Origin: JBEPVZ01 sp041690695
Lineage (GTDB): Bacteria; Patescibacteriota; Microgenomatia; Daviesbacterales; UBA10151
DNA length: 64,000 bases
Assembly: GCA_041690695.1 (NCBI GenBank)
Contig: JBEPVZ010000003.1
Span: 1 to 64,000, forward strand
Direction: 5' to 3'
Positions 18,849-26,470 of the stretch are shown here, in pieces. The stretch's first letter is position 1. Each line of letters starts with the position of its first letter. The notes beneath the pieces are model-generated. The model was given only the letters and a program-made list of their open reading frames with translations, did not search any database and was not told the origin of the DNA. The translations under genes and the position numbers were made by a program.

Positions 18849-19921
18849 AAATTGGCGCTTATTCTACTCCTTTTCGGTTTAACAAGCAAGCTAATCGTCG
18901 GCTCATCTGGCTTTTGAGATAAAACTTCTTGGACCTGAGTTTTTGAAACATTGTCTCCAAATTGTCTTCTCGCTACCGGTAGATGTCGATCATTAACCAT
19001 CCTGACAATTGATTTAGCTTGGCTTATTGTCATTTTACCGATAGCCCGAAGTTCATGTAAAACAGCCGTCAAAGAACCATCAGGCCCTTTTCCGCCAAGT
19101 ACCTCACTTAATAATTCTGGTTCAGATTGTTTGATCGCCTGAGCGATCTGCTCTCCTATAATCTCATCCGGAGCTGGGGTAACGTTACCAATTTCAATGA
19201 CTGCTTGAGTAGCCAGATCATTTCTTTTAGTCAAAGTATTCTTATCAATTACGTATTTATCACTATTAAGAACAGCTTTTAATTTAAGCTTACCTGGGTA
19301 ATCTTTGGTAACAGCCTCCTCTGTTTCTTCTTCTAATAATAGTTTTTGATTCATTCTTTGTTCGATTATTTTCAAAACTCGCGGCTGAAATTTTAATTCT
19401 GGCTTAACCATCGGCTGAGGTGCAATTAAACTTTCAGGAAGAGCTGGAATATTAACACCCAAAAGGACATTTTGAATAACCTGAACATCAGGTTTATGAA
19501 TTACTGGAGCAAGAACTTCGGGTTTAACAGGAGAAATCTGAACTGGTTTAGCCTCTGGAATGACTATAACTTTAAAGTTGACCTCTGAGCGAGGAGCTGG
19601 GATTGTGTGCGTTGGCTCAGGACTAAACAATCTCGGGGGTAAAGCGATTTGGCGGCCCATAAGACCAGGTGAGCGACTAATTCCCAGCTTTTGAGCTCCC
19701 TTATCGAGGCTAATCGCTCTTTCAAAAAGGCTCTGGCCAACAGATGGTGCGGTCATAGCTGGTCGTTCTGGAGCAAAACCAGACGAAAAATTGGTATTAA
19801 TCCGAATTGGGGTCTTAGGTGTGAAAGATTCTGGAGAAAAAGTTTTAGAGGCTACTCCCACATTGATGCGGGCTGGTCCATGAACTGCTGTCCTTATTGA
19901 AGAACCTAGTTCTGGTGACAT
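18824..19921 (-). CDS. Hypothetical Pro-rich protein, first gene of operon
   Basis: 365 residues, with a disordered-looking Pro/Ser/Thr-rich N-terminal 200 residues (many PKTP, PEP and PVI elements) and a more ordered C-terminal half that includes KYVIDKNTLTKRNDLATQAVIEIGN. No signal peptide or membrane helix. It has a real Shine-Dalgarno site (GGAAGGAGG, 4 bases before ATG) and a TATAAT about 30 bases upstream. That is unlike the many leaderless genes nearby. Function unknown. Confidence 0.6.
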   Translation of the reverse strand: MSPELGSSIRTAVHGPARINVGVASKTFSPESFTPKTPIRINTNFSSGFAPERPAMTAPSVGQSLFERAISLDKGAQKLGISRSPGLMGRQIALPPRLFSPEPTHTIPAPRSEVNFKVIVIPEAKPVQISPVKPEVLAPVIHKPDVQVIQNVLLGVNIPALPESLIAPQPMVKPELKFQPRVLKIIEQRMNQKLLLEEETEEAVTKDYPGKLKLKAVLNSDKYVIDKNTLTKRNDLATQAVIEIGNVTPAPDEIIGEQIAQAIKQSEPELLSEVLGGKGPDGSLTAVLHELRAIGKMTISQAKSIVRMVNDRHLPVARRQFGDNVSKTQVQEVLSQKPDEPTISLLVKPKRSRISANLWQRWIPN

Positions 19922-19982
19922 TTAGCCTCCTTCCTATTTGGATAGCTATTATACCGCAATAAACCCGAAAAAGCAAGCTAAC

Positions 19983-20396
19983 TTAGTCTAAAACTTCAAT
20001 TCTAATCTCTATAATATTCTTAGGAAAATGTTTATCAGCGGTAATAAAAGTATCAACTTTACAAACAATTGCCGTGGCGAGTTGAAGAGCATCTGGCGTA
20101 CGAAGATTATATTTTGCTCGTAATTTTGCAGCTTGTAACGCAACCGTTTTGGTAATCTCTCGAATAGTAATTAAGCCAGCTCCACTAATATACTCTAAAT
20201 ATAAAGGTATTTTTGCTTCCCCACCTTCTTTAAAGACTTTAACCATAATTTCCTCAATAGTTAGCACGGAGGTAAAAGCTTCAATTTTTTGAAGTTTAAC
20301 TTGATCAAGAACTTGACGAGCCTTTCGACCTAAAACAGTCTGATCTTCAATAGCGTAAATAAAGATATTTGTGTCGATTGCTACTCTTTTTCCCAC
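19983..20396 (-). CDS. vapC: PIN-domain ribonuclease toxin, VapC family
   Basis: 137 residues of a PIN domain: first acidic residue in AIDTNIFIYAIE, Glu in TIEEIMVKV, Asp in TPDALQLATAI, and a final Asp in FITADKHF. VapC toxins cut RNA, often tRNA, and are held inactive by a VapB partner. The gene overlaps the AbrB-like gene upstream by 16 bases, the usual antitoxin-then-toxin order. It could instead act as a housekeeping nuclease, but the pairing argues for a toxin-antitoxin module. Confidence 0.85.
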   Translation of the reverse strand: MGKRVAIDTNIFIYAIEDQTVLGRKARQVLDQVKLQKIEAFTSVLTIEEIMVKVFKEGGEAKIPLYLEYISGAGLITIREITKTVALQAAKLRAKYNLRTPDALQLATAIVCKVDTFITADKHFPKNIIEIRIEVLD

Positions 20397-20617
20397 GAGT
20401 CTCGTTCTTTATTAATAAATTGTTTGATATCAGCCTCTTTCCATAAACCTCGCAGGTCAGAGAGATAGTCCTCTGGCCAATTCCGGTCTGGAGTTAAAAT
20501 AATTTGATCATCAACTGAGTAGACATTGAATTTTTGCCCAACCGTAATCTTAAGCTTATTTCGAACTTCTTTAGGAATGACTACTTGGAATTTAGTACTG
20601 ACTTGAGTTTGGATCAT
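20381..20617 (-). CDS. vapB: AbrB/MazE-type antitoxin, VapB-like
   Basis: 78 residues. The N-terminal 45 form a SpoVT-AbrB DNA-binding fold (VSTKFQVVIPKEVRNKLKI, then GQKFNVYSVDDQIILTP). The C-terminal tail (LRGLWKEADIKQFINKERD) would wrap the toxin. It overlaps vapC. It probably also represses its own promoter, as in known VapB proteins. Confidence 0.85.
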   Translation of the reverse strand: MIQTQVSTKFQVVIPKEVRNKLKITVGQKFNVYSVDDQIILTPDRNWPEDYLSDLRGLWKEADIKQFINKERDSWEKE

Positions 20618-20654
20618 AAATTTAGTATAAAATATCGTAATACGAAAATCAATA

Positions 20655-21173
20655 TCATTTTACGATCTCATATAAGACTACTCCCAGACTGACTATAACA
20701 TTCAAACTAATATTCACTCCAAACATTGGTAACTCGACGATCGCATTACAAATATCTAAAACCTCTTTCGAAACGCCAGTCGTCTCATTTCCGACGATCA
20801 GACAGACCGGCAATTTGTAATCAAATTTGTCATATGGAACTGAGTTTTCAGATAGCTCCACCGCCACGACCTGCAAATTTTCAATTGTCAATTTTAAATT
20901 TTCAATTGCCGAAATTGCCGTTTCGGCGTATTCCCACTCTACCCACTCAGTGGTATTAATAGAAGCCTTTTTAATTCGATGATTTGGTGGGATCTCCCCT
21001 TCCCCAGTAATAATTACTTTTTTAGCCGCTACGGCATCAGCCAGTCGAAAGACTGATCCAATATTATAAGTATCTAAAACATTGTCTAGCAAAATATATA
21101 TTTCTTGCTTTTTTAGGTCAGTTTTTTGGTGTTGACCATGACGCAATTCGTAAGCATTTAATTTAAGACTCAT
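20655..21173 (-). CDS. SpoU/TrmH-family RNA 2'-O-methyltransferase
   Basis: 172 residues with all three SPOUT motifs: motif 1 DTYNIGSVFRLADA (Asn and Arg present), motif 2 LPVCLIVGNETTGVSKEVL, motif 3 ELPMFGVNISLNVIVSLGVVLYE. It methylates ribose in tRNA or rRNA using SAM; the site is unknown. A stretch IENLKLTIENLQ comes from a DNA repeat (20875-20908) that looks like intergenic repeats of this genome, so it may be an in-frame insertion. Confidence 0.88.
   Translation of the reverse strand: MSLKLNAYELRHGQHQKTDLKKQEIYILLDNVLDTYNIGSVFRLADAVAAKKVIITGEGEIPPNHRIKKASINTTEWVEWEYAETAISAIENLKLTIENLQVVAVELSENSVPYDKFDYKLPVCLIVGNETTGVSKEVLDICNAIVELPMFGVNISLNVIVSLGVVLYEIVK
20875..20908 (-). repeat. AT-rich repeat inside the TrmH-like gene
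   Basis: The DNA carries near-tandem copies of AAATTTTCAATTG. On the minus strand this reads CAATTGAAAATTT, like the run at 30790-30835 between uppS and yjbQ. It encodes IENLKLTIENLQ in frame. Confidence 0.5.
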
Positions 21174-21210
21174 GGATTCAGATTATAGTGGTACATAAAT
21201 CGATTGACAA

Positions 21211-22680
21211 TCATTGGCCACACAAGGCTATCGGACAAGAAATTTTCTTTTTGTCGGTATTATTTCCAAACACATCAGTCATCCGCCCCTTCAAGGTATT
21301 AAAACAACTTGTTTTTAAGTCTGGTTTGGCGACAGATTCACAGAACTGGCTCCCTTGAGTAGTCAAGGCGTCCCCAGAAAAATCAATCACCACGTTTAAG
21401 GCTCCTATAATACAATCTTTAGTATAGTTGGGATCAACTAAATCACACAAAGCTAGTGTTTTTTGGGGATTATGGAGCATCTGGCCAGACGCATCTCGAC
21501 CAAAACTCTGAAAGCAGGTTTCTCGCATATTCCCAGGCGCACTCAAACATTCTTTAGCCACAACCCCAAAGTTATAACCGGACAGATCAAGCATTCGGCT
21601 AGTCTGCATTAGATAACATTGATACTCTGCTGGATAATTTTGAGCAACCTGATCGCAAGGAAAATATGGATCACTATTAACCCAAGTCGTAGCATGATCG
21701 ACCGGCGATGCCCCTTTACCTTCGGCAGTAATAATATTCTCCATAAAAACCCCGCCATAACATGAGTTTTTAGCAAAATCATCATCTAACTCCTGACATA
21801 AATCGAGCGCCCAAGGCAAGTTATAGTTTAAATATGCCATGACTCCATGACCAACTCCGTGCAGACATTCAAATTTCGTAAATGAAGTTGGAAACTGGGT
21901 ACAGAGTTTATCAATTTTAGCCGCCAAATTATCTGTTCCTTGTTCATATAAAAAAGCCTCCATCGCCCCGTGATAATAGCCACTGTGACAAGCTGAGGAA
22001 CCATTATGAAAAACGTTTGAATGAGAGATGTTGTAAGACAAGCGACCAATTAGATGAGCTTCTTGATGACAATCTAGTTCGGCTCCTCCTCCTGCATCAG
22101 CTAAAAGTTTAGTCATAGCTCCATCTCCTCCTATAATCTTAATCCAGTAACTCATTTTGGAATCGTCATAAGCTAGCTTCATAAAATCGACTTTAGCTAA
22201 GTCTTGAGTTAGTTGGTCAGGGAAAAAATGGTAATAGATCTTATTGACTAAAACCGTCAGATCATCAAATTTGTCACTCACCCCAGCTTTAACAGTTGTC
22301 AGACTGAGCCAAGCTGGGTTATTTTGGCCTGAAGCTTTAATCGTGCCAGTAAATTGCGGATAAAGGTGATCATGCATATTCCAATCTCCAGCTTTATCAA
22401 AGACAAAACTCCAACTCTGACCCGCTTTAATACCAGTTTTAGGATCAAATTCCGGATAAATTAGATGAGTTGGGTGAAGATCAGAGGCAGGCCAATGATC
22501 TTTTGAATCAACATTTATAAATTTGATAGTGTCATTCTTATTAATAACTAAATTAGGAGGCTGAAAACCATTTGAAGTCATCTTAACTTCATAAGTAGCC
22601 GTTTTGGCAACCGGAGTAGTCGCGGCGAAGTTGGCTAATAAAAAAATACTGGCCACTAAACAGATAATGGTTTTAATCAT
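21211..22680 (-). CDS. Secreted cupredoxin-like protein with a Cys/His-rich C-terminal domain
   Basis: 489 residues. Signal peptide at 1-20. Residues about 27-115 form a cupredoxin-like fold (NGFQPPNLVINKNDTIKFIN, DHWPASDLHP, then WNMHDHLYPQFTGTI). The usual copper ligand Cys is missing from this last motif; only His residues remain. The remaining 350 residues have repeated Cys/His motifs: CHQEAH, ACHSGYYHG, CLHGVGHG, CYGGVFMEN, CYLMQTSR, CFQSFGRD. At least 14 Cys suggest disulfides or metal binding outside the cell. I recognise no named family for this part. It is divergent from the secreted-protein locus at 22739. Confidence 0.65.
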   Translation of the reverse strand: MIKTIICLVASIFLLANFAATTPVAKTATYEVKMTSNGFQPPNLVINKNDTIKFINVDSKDHWPASDLHPTHLIYPEFDPKTGIKAGQSWSFVFDKAGDWNMHDHLYPQFTGTIKASGQNNPAWLSLTTVKAGVSDKFDDLTVLVNKIYYHFFPDQLTQDLAKVDFMKLAYDDSKMSYWIKIIGGDGAMTKLLADAGGGAELDCHQEAHLIGRLSYNISHSNVFHNGSSACHSGYYHGAMEAFLYEQGTDNLAAKIDKLCTQFPTSFTKFECLHGVGHGVMAYLNYNLPWALDLCQELDDDFAKNSCYGGVFMENIITAEGKGASPVDHATTWVNSDPYFPCDQVAQNYPAEYQCYLMQTSRMLDLSGYNFGVVAKECLSAPGNMRETCFQSFGRDASGQMLHNPQKTLALCDLVDPNYTKDCIIGALNVVIDFSGDALTTQGSQFCESVAKPDLKTSCFNTLKGRMTDVFGNNTDKKKISCPIALCGQ

Positions 22681-22698
22681 TTCTTAATATAGGATACC

Positions 22699-22728
22699 TT
22701 GACAAGCCATCAGTTACAAAGGGATAAT
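22699..22728 (+). promoter_or_regulatory. Promoter of the secreted-protein locus
   Basis: TTGACA (22699-22704), 18 bases, GATAAT (22723-22728). The ATG at 22739 is 10 bases after the -10 box, so the mRNA would have only a few leader bases. Confidence 0.65.
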
Positions 22729-22738
22729 AATTTTAGTA

Positions 22739-23206
22739 ATGTCCAGTAAATCCCTAGCTATTTTAATTGTTGTTAGCCTAATTTTGATAATTGCAGCCGG
22801 CTTTGGCGGATACTCCTATGGTAAGACTCAAAACTCACCTCAAATTCTTCCACTCACAGCCGTCTCTTCACAGACACCAGTATCAGACAGCAATACTTTG
22901 CCTTTAGATTTTGCTAATCAAGTCACTTTTCAAGGTAAGGTTATTCAACTAACAGGTAGCGAAGCAGTGGTAACCAGTCTCAATAATCAGACCAAGACTT
23001 TTGTTATTTCCAAAACTGTTAATATCATTGATGCTTCAATTCCCCCAAAACCTGGCACAGTATCTGTTAATCCGACCTTAACAACAATCCCACTAAATAA
23101 GTCGGCTGCCATTACTTTAGTGCTAATTAATAACCAATATCAGATTACAAATGTCATGATCACCCCCCAAATTGCCACTCCTGCTCCAGCTAACTTAACT
23201 AAATAA
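22739..23206 (+). CDS. Membrane-anchored small protein, paralogue of 26016-26468
   Basis: 155 residues. One N-terminal membrane helix (about 6-26) is followed by a Ser/Pro linker and a small beta-rich domain outside the cell (FQGKVIQLTGSEAVVTSL, TLTTIPLNKSA, YQITNVMI). The same order of motifs (FNGKV, NQTRDFTISK, LTTIPLN, YQITNVLL) is in the protein at 26016. Family unknown. It is the first gene of the first copy of a duplicated locus. Confidence 0.65.
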   Translation: MSSKSLAILIVVSLILIIAAGFGGYSYGKTQNSPQILPLTAVSSQTPVSDSNTLPLDFANQVTFQGKVIQLTGSEAVVTSLNNQTKTFVISKTVNIIDASIPPKPGTVSVNPTLTTIPLNKSAAITLVLINNQYQITNVMITPQIATPAPANLTK

Positions 23207-23211
23207 CCAAC

Positions 23212-23805
23212 ATGTCGAAGAAACATACCCTACTCTGGTTTGGGATGATTATTTTAGGATGTTTTCTAATCGTTGCTCTATCTCTCTGGATTGCTCGAGT
23301 GAGGCTGGCCTCCACTCAAGTCGACTCTAGAAGTCAGAAAACGTCGTTAGTAGTGAAAGCTCCACCTCAAAATAATACTCCCACAAGCGTTCTGTCATTT
23401 TCTCCAGCGACCTTAGTTGTAGCCACAGCGTCAGCCCGTCAAGTCGAGACGGTTTTTGTTAATATTGATTCCGGGATGAATGATCTCCAAAAGATTAACC
23501 TCGATCTAAATTATGATCCCAATGTATTAACTAACCTTGAAGTCAGTCCTGGAGGAGCCGTCCTTTATAGTTCGCCGGATGTTAAATCTTCAGCCGAAAA
23601 CGGTCATATTAATCTGTCCGCAACCCTCAACACCAGTGGTTCGACAGCCTCATCAATTAAAGGTCCTGTTTTAAAAATTAGCTTTACCCCAAAGAGTGGA
23701 ATATTCACGACTAACATCAAGTTTCTACCGACCACAACTTTATTTGGTTCAGACAATAAACCGACTCTTAAATCTATAGCTGAGGAGGTCATACGCACAA
23801 ATTAA
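23212..23805 (+). CDS. Membrane-anchored cohesin-like domain protein
   Basis: 197 residues. One N-terminal membrane helix is followed by a Ser/Pro linker and a domain of about 140 residues with the cohesin pattern: ETVFVNIDSGMNDLQKINLDL, NYDPNVLTNLEV, then GPVLKISFTPK. Cohesin domains bind dockerins on the cell surface; no dockerin is clear in the neighbours. It lies 5 bases after 22739-23206. There is no counterpart in the second copy of the locus, so this gene was gained or lost after duplication. Its last codons overlap the N-terminal coding region of the next gene. Confidence 0.65.
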   Translation: MSKKHTLLWFGMIILGCFLIVALSLWIARVRLASTQVDSRSQKTSLVVKAPPQNNTPTSVLSFSPATLVVATASARQVETVFVNIDSGMNDLQKINLDLNYDPNVLTNLEVSPGGAVLYSSPDVKSSAENGHINLSATLNTSGSTASSIKGPVLKISFTPKSGIFTTNIKFLPTTTLFGSDNKPTLKSIAEEVIRTN

Positions 23806-23831
23806 CAACTTTCCTGAGCTTTTTAATAGTC

Positions 23832-25958
23832 TTGACTGGGTTTGTAATTATCGGTCAAAGTCAATCAGTTTTCGCAATCGGTTTTACCAAAAACTGTTAT
23901 CCCGTCTCCTGTGATCAAGGAGTAAATACACCTGGAAACCAGATTACTTTTATTGCTAATTCTCCCGCGACTCAAACAATTTCTGGAAGAACTTACACTC
24001 TAAATTGTTGGAACTCTCAAGAAAGTAGTAATGCGGGCGGAACAGTTAGCTTAGGCACAAATCTCCCTAGTACCAGTAATTGTACTTTGCAACATAATTA
24101 CTATTCGATATCGGGCCCTTATGAGGTTAGTGGCCAAACTCAAGCTTGTTACCTTGATCCTGATTCTCATCTTTGTGTCGGAGGGCTCGAGAACGAATTG
24201 CTGGGGTTTGGATCAGTGACAGTTAACTCACCCGCTGGCTCCCCACCTCCTCCAAGCGGTGGAACACCACCTCCACCTCCTCCAAGCGGTGGAACACCAC
24301 CTCCACCTCCTCCCCCCCCCTCAGGCTGTACAACCTCGTCATGTCAGTGTTCTGTTACAAACTCTTCGGGCGGAGTAACGACAAGCATAATTAATGGCAG
24401 CTCTTGTACTTCAGCCGATCAAGCCACTTGCCAATTTTTCACTGGTGGGAATCCCGGCTGGAGCGCTTCGACCCAAACAATAACGGTTCCAAGCAGTTGT
24501 AGTGCACCTCCTCCTCCGAGTGGTGGCGGTGGCGGCGGCGGATCTTGTGTGGCTGATTATGGCTGTGGTTGTGATGGAAGTGGTCTGCCTTACACTTGGC
24601 TATCGTGTCATCAGGATCTAACCACGGCGACCGTTATTCCTGACCCCGTTGAGGTCGGAACCGATCTAACAATACATGCTCATAGCACCGCTAGTACCAA
24701 CGCGGCTCTGATTTGGATTTCATATGGGACGGCCCCACAGACACTATTTGTTGGTGACATTTTCTGTACTGGCTTATCTCCCCGAGATAATGGCGGGGTC
24801 GGAAATCTGACCAATGTCCAAGATATTACTTTTAACTGTAATATTCCGGGTAGTGCTCAAGTCGGTCCTTATAGTTGGGAGTTAGAAATGGGCAATGGCT
24901 GGGCCACTGGCACAGGTACGATTATGGCCAACGTCCCAACCCCAACCGCAACAATCACTCACGTTCAAGGGAGCACAACCTGTTTACCAACAACCGGCGA
25001 CGATGGCAGTGGAATCTTAATTACTTGGGGCTCCGATTTTCCGGTGGATCACCTGTTTGTAGCTGAGCAACGTGGTTATAGTGGAGTATTTACATCCAAG
25101 GCCGTTTCTGGAACCAGTACCGATGGACAAGGCTTTATTCTTAGTAATTATAAATTTTGGCCGGGCATTACTTATTACTTCCAAACTCAAGGCCCTGGTG
25201 GCTACACTAGTGAATGGTCAGATCCACTCACCCCAGTCGCCTGCGCAAACACACCAGGTCCTTTTACCATAACCCAAGCGGTCAGTAGTTGTGTTGGAGG
25301 ACTCCATAACCATATTGTGTGGAGCTCTTCGTCTAATACCACCTTCTATTCTGTTAATGGCGGCAGCGCCGGTTGGGCTCCAGCTTGGTTAAATTTAAGC
25401 TATGATGATTATGGGGTTAGTGCAGGATCAAATTATGACTATACGGTTATAGCCGGTAATGCTTATGGCTCAACCAGCTCTAATACGGTCAATGTTGTAG
25501 CGGCAACCTGTGATACTATTCCGCCAACTAATAGTTCCATTACAGTTATCCCGTCTGGGACTTGTTGGAGTCCTGATAGTTGGTCTCCCGCCCAACGTGG
25601 TGAAATTAGTGGAACTTCGGCTGACAACCCTGGCGGAAGTGGGATCCAAAAGGTTGAGTTGTATGGTTTTGAGATTCCAAATTACGCTGCTCCAATTTTT
25701 GGGCCAGTATTAGCGGCTGGCACTACTTCCTGGACCGCGATTATGCCAACCAACAATCCTCCTTTACAACCTGGACATACCTATACGTTAAGAGCACTTG
25801 CAACTGATAATGGGGGCTTAAGTACTTGGAGTGCCTATACCCCATTTGGCGGGTTCCTCTGGAATAGTAGCGCAGCTGCTTGTGCAGCCCCGTTCTTAGA
25901 TACCACCAAAGGCGATGTTCACTCCAATACAAAAATTGATACCCAAGGGGGGCAATAA
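23832..25958 (+). CDS. Large secreted Cys- and Pro-rich protein, copy 1 (start uncertain)
   Basis: About 708 residues from the TTG at 23832. Similarity to the 26471 paralogue extends upstream in the same frame to about 23787, but there is no ATG, GTG or TTG there and an in-frame TGA lies at 23781. CTG 23814 or ACG 23793 after a GAGGAGG site are possible starts. The signal segment ends at SVFA. A Cys-rich domain follows (KNCYPVSCDQG, SCWNSQ-like NCWNSQ, QACYLDPDSH), then Pro/Gly linkers, an Ig-like region, fibronectin-like domains, and a C-terminal PFLDTTKGDVHSNTKID. Probably a cell-surface or pilus-tip protein. Function is not known. Confidence 0.65.
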   Translation: MTGFVIIGQSQSVFAIGFTKNCYPVSCDQGVNTPGNQITFIANSPATQTISGRTYTLNCWNSQESSNAGGTVSLGTNLPSTSNCTLQHNYYSISGPYEVSGQTQACYLDPDSHLCVGGLENELLGFGSVTVNSPAGSPPPPSGGTPPPPPPSGGTPPPPPPPPSGCTTSSCQCSVTNSSGGVTTSIINGSSCTSADQATCQFFTGGNPGWSASTQTITVPSSCSAPPPPSGGGGGGGSCVADYGCGCDGSGLPYTWLSCHQDLTTATVIPDPVEVGTDLTIHAHSTASTNAALIWISYGTAPQTLFVGDIFCTGLSPRDNGGVGNLTNVQDITFNCNIPGSAQVGPYSWELEMGNGWATGTGTIMANVPTPTATITHVQGSTTCLPTTGDDGSGILITWGSDFPVDHLFVAEQRGYSGVFTSKAVSGTSTDGQGFILSNYKFWPGITYYFQTQGPGGYTSEWSDPLTPVACANTPGPFTITQAVSSCVGGLHNHIVWSSSSNTTFYSVNGGSAGWAPAWLNLSYDDYGVSAGSNYDYTVIAGNAYGSTSSNTVNVVAATCDTIPPTNSSITVIPSGTCWSPDSWSPAQRGEISGTSADNPGGSGIQKVELYGFEIPNYAAPIFGPVLAAGTTSWTAIMPTNNPPLQPGHTYTLRALATDNGGLSTWSAYTPFGGFLWNSSAAACAAPFLDTTKGDVHSNTKIDTQGGQ
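24243..24313 (+). repeat. 30-bp tandem repeat encoding a Pro-rich linker
   Basis: Two exact 30-base units (24243-24272 and 24273-24302) and a partial third encode PPPPPPSGGT-type linkers inside the large secreted protein, followed by a run of C. Copy number could change by slippage. Confidence 0.85.
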
Positions 25959-26015
25959 TCTTAATAACAGAGAACACCTTGACTTGTTCTCCTGATTGTA
26001 GGAATAATTAGAGTA

Positions 26016-26468
26016 ATGCAAAAGTCTGCCAAAGTTAGCTTAATTGTCGGGGGAATAATTCTAGCTCTAGTCTGTTTACTAATTGGCTATTTGTTAGGTA
26101 AAAATCAATTTAGAACGATATTTAGACCCTCATTTGGTCAATTAGGCGGAATGACTTCTACAAGTCTAACTTCAAGCTTTGCCAGTCAAGCCAGCTTTAA
26201 CGGTAAAGTCACTCAAATTAAAGACCAGATGGCGACAGTGTTGACCATGGATAATCAAACTCGAGACTTTACGATCTCAAAATCAGTGGCAGTTTTAGAT
26301 CCTGCCGCCAAAAAAGTTGCCAGTGTGTCAGCGAACTCTAAACTAACCACTATTCCGCTAAATCAACCAGCTTTAATTACCGTTCAATTAGTCTTTAGTC
26401 GTCAAGGTAACAACACGACATCGGAATACCAGATTACTAACGTTTTACTTGCCCCACCAACTCACTAA
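26016..26468 (+). CDS. Membrane-anchored small protein, paralogue of 22739-23206
   Basis: 150 residues. One N-terminal membrane helix (about 7-28), then a beta-rich outer domain sharing FNGKV, FTISKSVAVLD, LTTIPLNQPA and YQITNVLL with the 22739 product. It comes first in the second copy of the locus and is followed after 2 bases by the large secreted protein. Function unknown. Confidence 0.65.
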   Translation: MQKSAKVSLIVGGIILALVCLLIGYLLGKNQFRTIFRPSFGQLGGMTSTSLTSSFASQASFNGKVTQIKDQMATVLTMDNQTRDFTISKSVAVLDPAAKKVASVSANSKLTTIPLNQPALITVQLVFSRQGNNTTSEYQITNVLLAPPTH

Positions 26469-26470
26469 TA

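Noticed and set aside
24243..24313. CRISPR-like array
   Set aside because: The units are contiguous with no spacers and code for a Pro-rich linker.
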